From Candidatus Nitrotoga sp. CP45 (GTDB lineage Bacteria; Pseudomonadota; Gammaproteobacteria; Burkholderiales; Gallionellaceae), in the NCBI GenBank assembly GCA_003402375.1, contig QFXJ01000051.1:31497-95496 (forward strand): a stretch of 64,000 nt of DNA. Reading direction: 5' to 3'. The notes beneath the pieces were generated by a model. The model was not told where the DNA came from, searched no databases, and was given only the letters and a program-made list of their open reading frames with translations. Shown piece by piece: positions 8,932 to 17,783 of the stretch. A program made the translations under genes and the position numbers. The number at the start of each line of letters is the position of its first letter. Positions within the stretch are counted from its first letter, which is position 1.

Positions 8932-9972
8932 TCAGGGTGTTAGCGCGCTATCCAACAATTGCACAGGCAGTTGGGTTCGCATCACTAGAGCGTAGGCTAC
9001 TTTGTCAAAAGTACGGAATACAAATAACAGGCCATAACGTACATCTGGCAGGATGAAGGTTTCCCCTTTTTCCTTTACCACATCTCCCTTGCGATATAGC
9101 GCCAGTACATGGCCATTTTCCAGGCCATCACGAAGCCCTTTGTTGAGGGTTACGATAGAATGTTGGCCCGCTTGGGAAACGCCCATGTAAATAGAAATAA
9201 CGCGTGCCGCAATCTGGCCGTCTGGAACGCGGGGTATATAGCTTCCGGCAAACTCACTGGAAGCTTGGATAAGTCGATCCCCTTTGTTAATTTCCTTAAG
9301 TGCCTTGGTGATCTTAAGCGTGCTGATATCGGCGAACTTTTCAACTTCTGCATCACCCAAATAAACTGCTTCGTATCCCAACACTTCTTTGTTATCCGGG
9401 TCAAGCAATGTTTTGCCCGGGCGGTAAATTTGCCACAGTACCCCGTGGTCTTTGGACAGGCCGTTAGCGTATGCTATATCTCCGCTGCCCAAAAGGACGC
9501 GTTTTTCGTGGGTGCCAACGATGGCTGGTGCTTTAGCTAGCAAATCTTTCTCAATTATTAGTGGCCTGCTTAGGAAAGGTTCGATGGCACTAGCTGGAAT
9601 ACTGGAGATTGCGTTGTGTGCGTTGTTTTGCACGTGCACCTGGGGGGAAATTTTTACACTGTCTGATGTGCCTGCTTCGGTTGTTTCTTCGATTTTTTTA
9701 ATTTTACCGATGTGCAGTGTACCGTTTGCACGATCCAAATGAACCACATCACCGGGATAAATCCAGTGTGGATTTTTAATGGTATCTTTGTTCAAACCCC
9801 AGATTTGTGGCCATTGCCATGGATCCTTGAAAAACTTGGCGGAGATGTCCCACAGCGTATCTCCTTTCACCACAATATGACTGTCCGGTGCATTGTCATG
9901 GATTTTAACCGTGTCAGCGAAGGCGAAGGTGGGTAATAAACAGCAAATCAGCGATATAATAATCTTATGCAT
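8932..9972 (-). CDS. LysM peptidoglycan-binding protein, exported
   Basis: A 346-residue protein with a signal peptide (MHKIIISLICCLLPTFAFA, cleavage after residue 19) and one LysM domain at about residues 33-80 (VVKGDTLWDISAKFFKDPWQWPQIWGLN), which binds peptidoglycan glycan strands. The remainder contains several small beta-rich segments of no assigned function. The combination of an N-terminal LysM and this C-terminal region, placed next to dprA and divergent from def, is a conserved betaproteobacterial arrangement. Role is probably envelope or wall maintenance; no catalytic site is visible. Confidence 0.88.
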   Translation of the reverse strand: MHKIIISLICCLLPTFAFADTVKIHDNAPDSHIVVKGDTLWDISAKFFKDPWQWPQIWGLNKDTIKNPHWIYPGDVVHLDRANGTLHIGKIKKIEETTEAGTSDSVKISPQVHVQNNAHNAISSIPASAIEPFLSRPLIIEKDLLAKAPAIVGTHEKRVLLGSGDIAYANGLSKDHGVLWQIYRPGKTLLDPDNKEVLGYEAVYLGDAEVEKFADISTLKITKALKEINKGDRLIQASSEFAGSYIPRVPDGQIAARVISIYMGVSQAGQHSIVTLNKGLRDGLENGHVLALYRKGDVVKEKGETFILPDVRYGLLFVFRTFDKVAYALVMRTQLPVQLLDSALTP

Positions 9973-10043
9973 GAAAACTCCATTTTGCGTGGAAACCCAG
10001 TTTTAGAAGTCAGGCTGAGGACAACAAGTATTGTAAGATATTC

Positions 10044-10075
10044 ATGCAATACGCTTTAAATGCAATACGCTTTAA
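10044..10075. repeat. Exact 16-bp tandem duplication upstream of def
   Basis: The unit ATGCAATACGCTTTAA occurs twice in a row (10044-10059, 10060-10075) in the intergenic space between the divergent LysM and def genes. It lies 35 bp before a second tandem duplication that covers the def start codon. Confidence 0.9.
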
Positions 10076-10110
10076 ATTCTGCCCCTAGTTATTTAAATTA
10101 GCAAGCATTT

Positions 10111-10137
10111 ATGGCAATTCTACTATGGCAATTCTAC
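10111..10137. repeat. Tandem duplication over the def start codon
   Basis: ATGGCAATTCTACT (10111-10124) is followed at once by a near-identical copy (13 of 14 bases) whose ATG at 10125 is the def start. The upstream ATG is in a different frame, so the duplication adds a decoy start codon close to the real one. Confidence 0.9.
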
Positions 10138-10628
10138 AAATATTGCAATATCCGGATGAGCGGTTACATACCGTCGCAGTTCCAGTGCCTGTGGTAACTG
10201 CGGCTACCCGCAAGCTGGTCTCTGATATGGCCGAAACAATGTATGCTGCGCCGGGAGTGGGGTTGGCCGCGACTCAGGTAAATGTACATCAACAGATCAT
10301 TGTGATGGACATTTCTGAGACTCAGGATCAGTTGTTAGTGTTCGTTAATCCGGAAATTATTGCCAGCAGTGGTGAGAGCATATGTGAGGAGGGCTGTTTG
10401 TCGGTTCCTGGAGTATATGAAAAAATACGCCGTGCTGGGCATGTCGCCGTGCGCGCACTAAATACGCAAGGTGAATCTTTCACGCTTGAAGCGGACGGGT
10501 TGCTGGCGATCTGTATTCAACATGAGATGGATCATCTTAAGGGTAAGGTGTTTGTTGAGTATCTTTCGCCGCTCAAACAGTCCCGTCTTCGGACCAAGCT
10601 TAAGAAACATCGCCGTGAAACGATGTAG
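10125..10628 (+). CDS. def: Peptide deformylase
   Basis: A 167-residue metalloenzyme that removes the formyl group from nascent proteins. All three family motifs are present: [19 protein letters not shown] (Cys is a metal ligand), and [10 protein letters not shown] (the HExxH ligands and base). It is the first gene of a rightward cluster with fmt, rsmB, a DUF4390 gene and ntrYX, and pairs functionally with fmt, which adds the formyl group. The start lies inside a tandem duplication, and no strong Shine-Dalgarno precedes either ATG. Confidence 0.97.
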   Translation: MAILQILQYPDERLHTVAVPVPVVTAATRKLVSDMAETMYAAPGVGLAATQVNVHQQIIVMDISETQDQLLVFVNPEIIASSGESICEEGCLSVPGVYEKIRRAGHVAVRALNTQGESFTLEADGLLAICIQHEMDHLKGKVFVEYLSPLKQSRLRTKLKKHRRETM

Positions 10629-10714
10629 GTGCTTCAAGAATGTGTCTTGCCCAAGCTTTTGTGTTGCGTCTTGCCTTGAATGAAAGTCGTCATTAATTTA
10701 AAGGTGTTCTGATA

Positions 10715-11662
10715 ATCAACTCTTCCCTAAAGATCATTTTTGCGGGCACTCCAGACTTCGCGGCCACCGCACTAGAGGCGTTACTGGCACAACAATTTGC
10801 TGTGGCTGCGGTGTTGACCCAGCCCGACAGGCCCGCTGGCCGTGGTATGCGACTCACCGCCAGCCCAGTTAAACAGCTTGCCTTGGCGCGTAGCCTGCCC
10901 CTGTTACAGCCCGCTTCATTAAAATCTGTTGATGTACAACAAGAGCTTGCCAATTATGCGGCGGATGTAATGGTGGTGGCGGCTTATGGGCTAATACTGC
11001 CATCAGCGTTACTACAGTTGCCACGCTACGGCTGCCTGAATATTCACGCTTCACTATTACCGCGCTGGCGCGGTGCGGCACCTATTCAGCGCGCTATTCT
11101 GGCGGGTGACGACAAAACCGGAGTCACCATTATGCAAATGGATATTGGGCTCGATACGGGCGACATGTTGCTTAAAAAATCCTGTTTGATCACTGCGCGT
11201 GACACCACGCAAACATTGCATGACAAATTGGCGGGGTTAGGTGCCGAAGCTATCGTCGAGACATTGTGCCTGCTAGAGCAAGGGCAATTGAAGCCAGTGC
11301 CGCAAGATGCGGCCGAAGCGACGTATGCTGCCAAACTTAGCAAAACAGAAGCGCTCATTGACTGGTCAAAAAACGCCACGGAAATCATACGTGCGGTGCA
11401 TGCTTACAACCCTTTCCCTATCGCATATACCATTCTTAATGGGGTACCTGTCAAAATCTGGCAGGCTAGCGTGCGCGAGGAGGTTGAAGGTGAGGCGGGG
11501 ACTGTGCTGGCCATAGAAAAAAACGGCATTATTGTGGCATGCGGCCAAGGGGCATTATGCCTTGAAGTATTGCAGCGCCAGAATGCCAAGGCATTGCCTG
11601 CGATGCAATTTATGCAGGGGTTTACAGTGCATCCGGGCGACCGTTGTACTTCATTCCCCTGA
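10715..11662 (+). CDS. fmt: Methionyl-tRNA formyltransferase, with non-canonical start codon
   Basis: Fmt formylates initiator Met-tRNA. The conserved N-terminus (SLKIIFAGTPDFAATALEALL) is read in frame well before the first ATG/GTG/TTG, a GTG at 10802, which would cut into the Rossmann fold. The in-frame stop upstream is at 10694-10696, leaving only CTG (10709), ATA (10712), ATC (10715) and inner ATC/ATT codons as starts. AAAGG at 10700-10704 is well placed for 10712 or 10715. Starting at ATC 10715 gives 315 residues, the same length as the E. coli enzyme. HASLLPRWRGAAPIQ and DTGDMLL mark the catalytic region. rsmB follows after one base. Confidence 0.88.
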   Translation: MNSSLKIIFAGTPDFAATALEALLAQQFAVAAVLTQPDRPAGRGMRLTASPVKQLALARSLPLLQPASLKSVDVQQELANYAADVMVVAAYGLILPSALLQLPRYGCLNIHASLLPRWRGAAPIQRAILAGDDKTGVTIMQMDIGLDTGDMLLKKSCLITARDTTQTLHDKLAGLGAEAIVETLCLLEQGQLKPVPQDAAEATYAAKLSKTEALIDWSKNATEIIRAVHAYNPFPIAYTILNGVPVKIWQASVREEVEGEAGTVLAIEKNGIIVACGQGALCLEVLQRQNAKALPAMQFMQGFTVHPGDRCTSFP

Positions 11663-11663
11663 T

Positions 11664-12950
11664 ATGCATACCGCACAACGGGGTGCCAGCCAAGTTGTCT
11701 GCCAAGTGTTGGCTGGACGTAATCTGAGTCAAACATTGAGTGCTGCTTTGCAGGCTACACCTGGGCAAATTGTGCCCGAATTGACACCACAACAACGTGG
11801 TGCGCTACAGGATTTGAGTTATGGTACGCTGCGTTTTTACGGTCAGTTAGCGCGCGTGCTGGATCAATTGTTGCATAAACCGGTGCAGGATTCGCAACTA
11901 CGTTGCCTGTTATTGGTGGCTTTGTATCAACTGCTGTATACCAAAGCTGCGCCCCATGCGGTGGTAGATCATGCCGTACGCGCTGTGCGAAAGTGCAATG
12001 CAGCAGCTGGAGGATTGGCAAATGCGGTATTGCGCAATTTTTTGCGCAACCGCGAGGCTTTACTTGCGGCCGCGTCCACGAGCGAGGAGGGCCGCTATGC
12101 CTATCCGCAATGGTGGATAAGTGCAGTCCAGGCGCAATATGGAATGCATTGGGAGGCTATCTTGCTAGCGGGTAACCAGCATCCGCCTATGACACTGCGT
12201 GTGAATTGCCGACGTATTAGCGCGGTAGATTATCTGGCACTGCTTGCGCAGCATGATATTCAGGCCCGCTTGATCGGGCCAGATGCTGTGCTGTTGCAAA
12301 CGCCTCTCCCGGTAAATAAGTTACCAGGATTTTGCGATGGTTTAGTGTCAGTGCAGGATGCCGGTGCGCAATACGCAGCACGCTTGTTGGATGTGCAAGA
12401 CGGTATGCGGGTGCTTGATGCGTGCGCTGCGCCGGGCGGGAAAAGCACCCACCTACTGGAGCTGGCGCAATTGGATCTGCTCGCTTTAGACAATAATGCG
12501 CAACGCTTGGAACGGGTACGTGAAAATTTGCAACGTCTGCAATTGCATGCGCAGCTGCAAAATGGTGATGCGGCACAACCCGATAGCTGGTGGGATGGCA
12601 AACCATTCCACCGAATTTTGGCCGATGTACCTTGCTCCGCCTCTGGCGTGGTGCGGCGCCATCCCGATATAAAATGGCTGCGTCGTCCGGGCGACATTGA
12701 TGGATTCGCGCAACAACAGTTGCATATTCTTTGCGCATTGTGGCGGTTGCTGGAAAAAGATGGAAAGCTGCTATATGTAACCTGCTCCATTTTTGCGCGG
12801 GAAAACCAGCAAGTTATTAATGAGTTCTTAAATCAGCATGATGATGGCAAGCAATTGCCGCTGTCTATGCCCAATTTAAATGAAGGTCAAATTTTCCCGG
12901 ATGACCAGCACGATGGTTTTTTTTATGCATTACTGCAAAAGCACGCATAG
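11664..12950 (+). CDS. rsmB: 16S rRNA (cytosine-967-C5)-methyltransferase RsmB
   Basis: A 428-residue protein starting one base after the fmt stop. The N-terminal about 140 residues form the NusB-like RNA-binding domain; the C-terminal half is the SAM methyltransferase with DACAAPGGKSTHLLELA (motif I), ADVPCSASGVVRRHPDIKW (motif IV, first catalytic-region Cys) and YVTCSIFARENQ (motif VI, the nucleophilic Cys in this family). It methylates C967 of 16S rRNA. The def-fmt-rsmB order is conserved in many proteobacteria. A frame extending to 11532 overlaps fmt and is not used. Confidence 0.95.
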   Translation: MHTAQRGASQVVCQVLAGRNLSQTLSAALQATPGQIVPELTPQQRGALQDLSYGTLRFYGQLARVLDQLLHKPVQDSQLRCLLLVALYQLLYTKAAPHAVVDHAVRAVRKCNAAAGGLANAVLRNFLRNREALLAAASTSEEGRYAYPQWWISAVQAQYGMHWEAILLAGNQHPPMTLRVNCRRISAVDYLALLAQHDIQARLIGPDAVLLQTPLPVNKLPGFCDGLVSVQDAGAQYAARLLDVQDGMRVLDACAAPGGKSTHLLELAQLDLLALDNNAQRLERVRENLQRLQLHAQLQNGDAAQPDSWWDGKPFHRILADVPCSASGVVRRHPDIKWLRRPGDIDGFAQQQLHILCALWRLLEKDGKLLYVTCSIFARENQQVINEFLNQHDDGKQLPLSMPNLNEGQIFPDDQHDGFFYALLQKHA

Positions 12951-13554
12951 CCTGGCGCGATTGCTGGCTGTGCTGTTGGCATTATGGCTAAGTATTTCGG
13001 TCGTCTGTGCCGAGGGCATCACAGTGCGTAAAACGGAGGTGCGGTTTTCTGACGGTAGCTACCAGCTTTCGGCTGATTTCGACATTGGCTTAAATTTTGT
13101 GGTAGATCAAGCGCTAACGCGCGGTGTTCCGTTGTATTTTATTACCGAGTTCACCCTAACCCGTTCGCGTTGGTACTGGCTGGACGAAGTTATCGTAAAG
13201 AATAAACAAACTGCCAAATTATCTTACAACAAACTGACGCGCCAGTACCGCATTACGCGTGGTTCACTGTTTCAAAATTTCTCTAGTCTGGGCGATGCAC
13301 TGCGTATTATAAGTCATCAGTCCGCTCCACCTATTGATGCTACGCTGCTCCAGAATAACGACAATTATATGGCAGCGTTATTACTTCAAAAGGGGGATTA
13401 CATTGCCGCTACGCGAATGCGCCTGGATGTAACACAATTGCCCAAACCGCTGCAAGTCAATGCCTTGGCAACACAAGATTGGAACTTTGATTCCAATTGG
13501 TATCGCTGGATAGTGCGCCCCGCCGTATCTGCTGCAGACCGCGAAAGTGAGTAG
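12925..13554 (+). CDS. DUF4390 domain-containing protein
   Basis: A 209-residue protein if begun at the ATG at 12925 (MHYCKSTHSLARLL); starts at 12913 or 12880 are possible and all overlap the end of rsmB, implying coupled translation. A hydrophobic stretch (LLAVLLALWLSISVVCA) is a signal peptide, so the product is exported. The rest (ADFDIGLNFVVDQALTRGVPLYF ... WYWLDEVI) is the DUF4390 pattern. This gene typically lies between rsmB and ntrY in betaproteobacteria, as here; function unknown. A T8 run sits just before the start. Confidence 0.85.
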   Translation: MHYCKSTHSLARLLAVLLALWLSISVVCAEGITVRKTEVRFSDGSYQLSADFDIGLNFVVDQALTRGVPLYFITEFTLTRSRWYWLDEVIVKNKQTAKLSYNKLTRQYRITRGSLFQNFSSLGDALRIISHQSAPPIDATLLQNNDNYMAALLLQKGDYIAATRMRLDVTQLPKPLQVNALATQDWNFDSNWYRWIVRPAVSAADRESE

Positions 13555-13557
13555 GCA

Positions 13558-15681
13558 GTGAAGTATTTAATTTTCATCAGTGCACTGCTCGGTAGTTTTC
13601 TGCTTTATCTGCTGTCAAGCGCTAGCGCCAATACTGAGTTGTTTTCGCGTAACTACTACGTACTGCTGTCGTTGGCCGGTGTCCTGGCATTGTACCTGGC
13701 CGTGCTGGTTGGCTATCAATTATGGCAGTTACGCGGCAAGCTTAAGGCACACGTGTTTGGTGCGAAACTTACCCTGCGCCTGACACTGTTTTTCATATTG
13801 ATTGCGATTTTGCCTGGTTTGCTGGTGTATGCAGTTTCGGTACAGTTTCTTGATAAGAGCATCGAATCGTGGTTCGACCTTCGGGTAGAAAAAGCGTTGG
13901 AGGGCGGTTTGAACTTGGGCCGAAATGCGCTGGAAACGGGTCTCAATGAACTGAGCAAAAAAGGCCAGTCCACCGCCCTGTTACTTGCCAAACAATCTCC
14001 GGGTCAATACAAAAAAACGTTGGCCCAGCTAATAGGCAAAGGTACGGCCCAGGATGCTGCATTGTTTAACAAAAGCGGAAAGCTACTTGCGTTTGCCAGT
14101 AGCAGCCGCAAGCCGCCTCCAGATGCGCCGGATGCCGAAATGCTGCGTGAGGCAAACCAGCAGGGGCTGCATAGCATTATTGATACACTGCCAGATAACA
14201 GCCTGATATTACGTGCGTTGGTGTTGGTTAAGCCACAACGATCGTTGGCCGGGGCGCGTATCCTGCAGCTGACACAACCCGTGCCCAAGCAGCTTGCCGC
14301 TGACGCAGAAATGGTACGGGCGGTTTATCGCGATTACCAGGAATTGTCACTGTCCCGTTTGGGATTGAAGCGCTTATATGGCATCACGCTTACGTTATCA
14401 CTGTTGATTGTATTGTTGAGCGCGGTGTCAGCCGCTTTTTTTATCAGTGATCGCCTAAGCGCTCCGCTCGCAGCGCTGGCCGAAGGCACACGGGCGGTAG
14501 CGCAGGGCGATTTTTCACGTCAACATCCAATTAAAAGCAGTGATGAGCTGGGTGCCCTGACCGGGCTATTCAACCAGATGACATTACAACTGGCCGATGC
14601 AAAAAATACGAGCGGGCAGCAACAGCGCCAAGCGGAAGATGCTAAAGCCTACCTGGAAAGCATGTTGGCACATCTATCGTCTGGCGTTTTAGTAGTGGAT
14701 GAGCAATTCAGGCTGCGTTCTGTCAACAGTAGTGCGGCGCAGATACTGGGGGCATCGCTCCCGGATATGCAGGGTGTGCCCTTAGCGGAAATCGCTGTGA
14801 AGCATCCTTTGTTGCGCCCTTTTTCTGATGCAGTCATGCAGGCCTTTAATGAAGTGACAAGCGGCGAATGGCAGCGTCAGATTGAGCGGCTCAGCAAAAA
14901 TGGTGATCAGATATTATTAATGCGCGGTACCCGGTTATCCACAGCGATGGACAATAGCTACGTAGTGGTGTTCGACGATATTACCCATTTGCTGCAAGCG
15001 GAACGTCAGGCCGCGTGGGGCGAAGTGGCACGCCGCTTGGCGCACGAAATCAAGAATCCACTGACACCTATTCAATTGTCTGCGGAGCGCCTTCAGCACA
15101 AATTGAGCGCCAAGCTGGACGGTAGCGACGCACAACTATTACAGCGGGCCACGCAGACTATCGTGAGTCAAGTGGCGGCCATGAAAAATATGGTAACGGA
15201 ATTCGCCGATTATGCCCGGGCGCCCGCTCCCAAGTTGGTAGCGCTGGACATGCACCAGCTATTACGTGAAGTGCTCGGGTTGTATGAAGCTAGCAGCAGT
15301 CCGATTATTTTGCGCTTGAATGCGGCCCAAGCTTGGGTGAAAGGGGATGCGACACGCTTGCGCCAAGTGATTCATAATTTGTTGCAGAATTCGTATGACG
15401 CTTTACAAAATGTGGCTCAACGGGAAATTATCGTGAGCACGGCAGAGGAAGGTGGCGCATTAAAATTATGCGTGCAAGACAATGGCTGTGGTTTTCCTGA
15501 ACATTTGCTGGCACGTGCTTTTGAACCTTACAGGACAACTAAACCCAAGGGTACCGGGCTAGGTTTGGCGATCGTGAAAAAAATTGTGGAAGAACACGGT
15601 GGCAGTATTGTGATTGAAAATATAGCAGCCGGTGGAACGCGAGTAAGTGTTATTTTGCCCTTATTGATAGAGGTCGTGTAA
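13558..15681 (+). CDS. ntrY: NtrY-like sensor histidine kinase
   Basis: A 707-residue membrane kinase starting at GTG 13558. Two N-terminal membrane segments (residues about 3-22 and 34-55), a third near 70-95, and a fourth near 280-300 flank a periplasmic sensor part. A HAMP domain follows (SDRLSAPLAALAEGTRAVAQGDF), then a PAS domain, the H-box ARRLAHEIKNPLTPIQLSAERL with the phospho-accepting His at residue 496, and the ATPase boxes (HNLLQNSYDAL, DNGCGFP, GTGLGLAIVKKI). NtrY partners NtrX, which starts 2 bp downstream; the pair responds to nitrogen or redox state in relatives. Confidence 0.93.
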   Translation: MKYLIFISALLGSFLLYLLSSASANTELFSRNYYVLLSLAGVLALYLAVLVGYQLWQLRGKLKAHVFGAKLTLRLTLFFILIAILPGLLVYAVSVQFLDKSIESWFDLRVEKALEGGLNLGRNALETGLNELSKKGQSTALLLAKQSPGQYKKTLAQLIGKGTAQDAALFNKSGKLLAFASSSRKPPPDAPDAEMLREANQQGLHSIIDTLPDNSLILRALVLVKPQRSLAGARILQLTQPVPKQLAADAEMVRAVYRDYQELSLSRLGLKRLYGITLTLSLLIVLLSAVSAAFFISDRLSAPLAALAEGTRAVAQGDFSRQHPIKSSDELGALTGLFNQMTLQLADAKNTSGQQQRQAEDAKAYLESMLAHLSSGVLVVDEQFRLRSVNSSAAQILGASLPDMQGVPLAEIAVKHPLLRPFSDAVMQAFNEVTSGEWQRQIERLSKNGDQILLMRGTRLSTAMDNSYVVVFDDITHLLQAERQAAWGEVARRLAHEIKNPLTPIQLSAERLQHKLSAKLDGSDAQLLQRATQTIVSQVAAMKNMVTEFADYARAPAPKLVALDMHQLLREVLGLYEASSSPIILRLNAAQAWVKGDATRLRQVIHNLLQNSYDALQNVAQREIIVSTAEEGGALKLCVQDNGCGFPEHLLARAFEPYRTTKPKGTGLGLAIVKKIVEEHGGSIVIENIAAGGTRVSVILPLLIEVV

Positions 15682-15683
15682 AA

Positions 15684-16331
15684 ATGGCAACTAAAGAAAT
15701 TCTAGTAGTCGATGATGAAATCGGAATACGCGAGTTGCTCTCGGAAATCTTGTTTGACGAAGGTTATCGTGTACATCTGGCTGAAAATGCTATCCAGGCC
15801 CGCGAGTTTCGCAACCGGCAGGTGCCGGACTTGGTTTTGCTCGATATTTGGATGCCACATACCGATGGCATCAGTTTGCTTAAAGAATGGGTAGGTCAGA
15901 ATTTGTTGACTATGCCAGTGATCATGATGTCGGGGCATGGCACCATAGAAACAGCGCTTGAGGCGACACGCATCGGTGCGGTGGATTTCCTTGAAAAACC
16001 CATTGCGTTACAAAAATTGTTGGATACGGTTACCAAGGCAATCAGGCTGAGCGCAATTCCCCATCCCCAGCAGGAAACTACATCAGCAGCCGGCAAGGGA
16101 AGCGCAGCGGCTATTTGGGAGGCTGCGGCACAATTTCCATTGCCGCTTGACCTGCCCTTGCGCGAAGCGCGTGAACATTTTGACTGCCTTTACTTTAGTT
16201 ATCATATGCAGAAAGAGAACGGCAATATGACCCGCGTGGCAAAAAACGTTGGGTTGGAGCGTACCCATTTATACCGCAAATTAAAACAACTCGACGTTAT
16301 GTTTACCAAAAAAGACTCGGACAAAAATTAA
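15684..16331 (+). CDS. ntrX: NtrX-like response regulator lacking the AAA+ domain
   Basis: A 215-residue regulator directly after ntrY. The receiver domain (1-120) has acidic DDE at 10-12, the phospho-acceptor Asp54 in LVLLDIWMPH, and Lys in FLEKPI. The C-terminus is a Fis-type helix-turn-helix (GNMTRVAKNVGLERTHLYRKLKQLDV). The central sigma-54-activating AAA+ domain of classical NtrX (about 450 residues, GESGTGKE and GAFTGA) is absent, so the protein should not activate sigma-54 promoters directly. Frame and spacing are clean, which argues for a natural short form and not recent damage; short forms are known in betaproteobacteria. A perfect palindrome (16333-16349) follows the stop. Confidence 0.85.
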   Translation: MATKEILVVDDEIGIRELLSEILFDEGYRVHLAENAIQAREFRNRQVPDLVLLDIWMPHTDGISLLKEWVGQNLLTMPVIMMSGHGTIETALEATRIGAVDFLEKPIALQKLLDTVTKAIRLSAIPHPQQETTSAAGKGSAAAIWEAAAQFPLPLDLPLREAREHFDCLYFSYHMQKENGNMTRVAKNVGLERTHLYRKLKQLDVMFTKKDSDKN

Positions 16332-16537
16332 CACTTTCAAATTGAAAGTCCGGCAATGCAGGCGGCAATCACAATCTCGTTAGTGACTTTTGTGCTGATA
16401 AAAGTAGGAATCCAGTGTTTTTTATCGTTTATCCATGTGTTTGACAGTCAGTTTGGCTTCCAGTACATTCATTCCATATGGAAAAAGAGTGTTTACTTTT
16501 CCTCTCCGCTAATCCTTTATAAATAAAATATTTAATT

Positions 16538-17599
16538 ATGAATATAGTGCCAGCCGGAAGTAATAATCAGAATTTATCCATTTCAGATTTATCCCGTATT
16601 TTAGAAACAAAGCTTTCAGGAAAAAGCGTTGGCTTTGCTTATGTGATTTCCTACAAAGATAAATTTGGAACGGGAAATTCTGGGGGTTTTTGTAGGCTCC
16701 AACAAGATAAGCCAAGCCGAGCAATGACTATTTTTGAAGCCTATAACTGTGCCTCGGTAAGTAAGCCAATCAGTGCTGCTGCGCTTATGTTACTTTTATA
16801 CAAAACTGATGGTGTTGGCCTAAACTCATTGATGTGGAATTACTTACCTTCACATTGGCCAAAAGGATCAGGTATTAAAACAATTACTTTTAAAGAATTA
16901 CTTACTCATCACTCTGGTTTTAGAACCAGTGCACGATCGTATTCCGACCTTAAAAAATTGGTGGCAGCGGGTATAAATAGCCACGATAAAAAGGAAGGTT
17001 CCTATAACAACAGTAACTATGCGCTGCTTCGGCTTATTATTCCTAAACTCGCCAAATACCCTATTGCCTCTTTGAAAGGCAAAACGGGAATTGAACTAGT
17101 ATTAGGTGAACCCATTCAGGCTCAGGCATTTGCTGATGCTTATATAGATTATCTAAAGAAAAATTTATTTGATAAAGTCGGAAGTATGTTCGAGGTAGAC
17201 TGCAATCAAAATGGGATTGAGCCTCCCCTTTTTTATTCATTCACTGATCAAACATTAAAGGGAAAAAACATGGGCGACCAAACCTTAAATGCAGGTTCGG
17301 GTGGCTGGGTAATGTCTACCGCGCAGATGGCCGATTTCTTTAGAACGCTGCATCATACTGAAGAAATAATGAAAAAATCATTGTCAGACAGGCTTATTGA
17401 GGAACACCTAGGTTATGGAATTGAAAAAATAGAAGGCTTAAATTGTTATTATAAATCAGGCCTTTCAAGTGTCGATGGCCGCGATTTTTGTTCATTAACG
17501 ATGGGTTTTGAAAACGGTATTCAATTTGCAATGATGTCAACCTCAAGCCTGGGACTAAAACATATTGCTTGGGACGCATTTAAAGAGTGGTATCACTAA
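16538..17599 (+). CDS. Serine hydrolase of the beta-lactamase/PBP family
   Basis: A 353-residue protein with the beta-lactamase fold motifs: SVSK (S-x-x-K, with the likely nucleophile Ser) in CASVSKPISAAAL, a YNNSNYALL segment in the place of the YxN motif, HHSGF in the usual LLTHTSG position, and GSGGWVMSTAQMADF. No signal peptide is apparent, unusual for this family. The sequence is clearly more AT-rich than ntrYX before it, suggesting acquisition. Substrate cannot be told from sequence: esterase, peptidase and beta-lactamase activities all occur in this fold. Flanking gaps of about 200 bp show no operon partner. Confidence 0.75.
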   Translation: MNIVPAGSNNQNLSISDLSRILETKLSGKSVGFAYVISYKDKFGTGNSGGFCRLQQDKPSRAMTIFEAYNCASVSKPISAAALMLLLYKTDGVGLNSLMWNYLPSHWPKGSGIKTITFKELLTHHSGFRTSARSYSDLKKLVAAGINSHDKKEGSYNNSNYALLRLIIPKLAKYPIASLKGKTGIELVLGEPIQAQAFADAYIDYLKKNLFDKVGSMFEVDCNQNGIEPPLFYSFTDQTLKGKNMGDQTLNAGSGGWVMSTAQMADFFRTLHHTEEIMKKSLSDRLIEEHLGYGIEKIEGLNCYYKSGLSSVDGRDFCSLTMGFENGIQFAMMSTSSLGLKHIAWDAFKEWYH

Positions 17600-17783
17600 A
17601 TTTCACCCAAATTCACTATTGCAGTTTTTTTCCGCAACGGGAAAATAAAAAAGTAGAGTAGAAGACACGCTTGCACCATTCCTCCCGCATCAAATCACCG
17701 TAAATGCGGTTTTGCGGGGTTTTGCTTCGCAGAAGCCCTGCCAACCCCCATTCCCGCACATCGCTTTCTAATGTTCTGCACAC

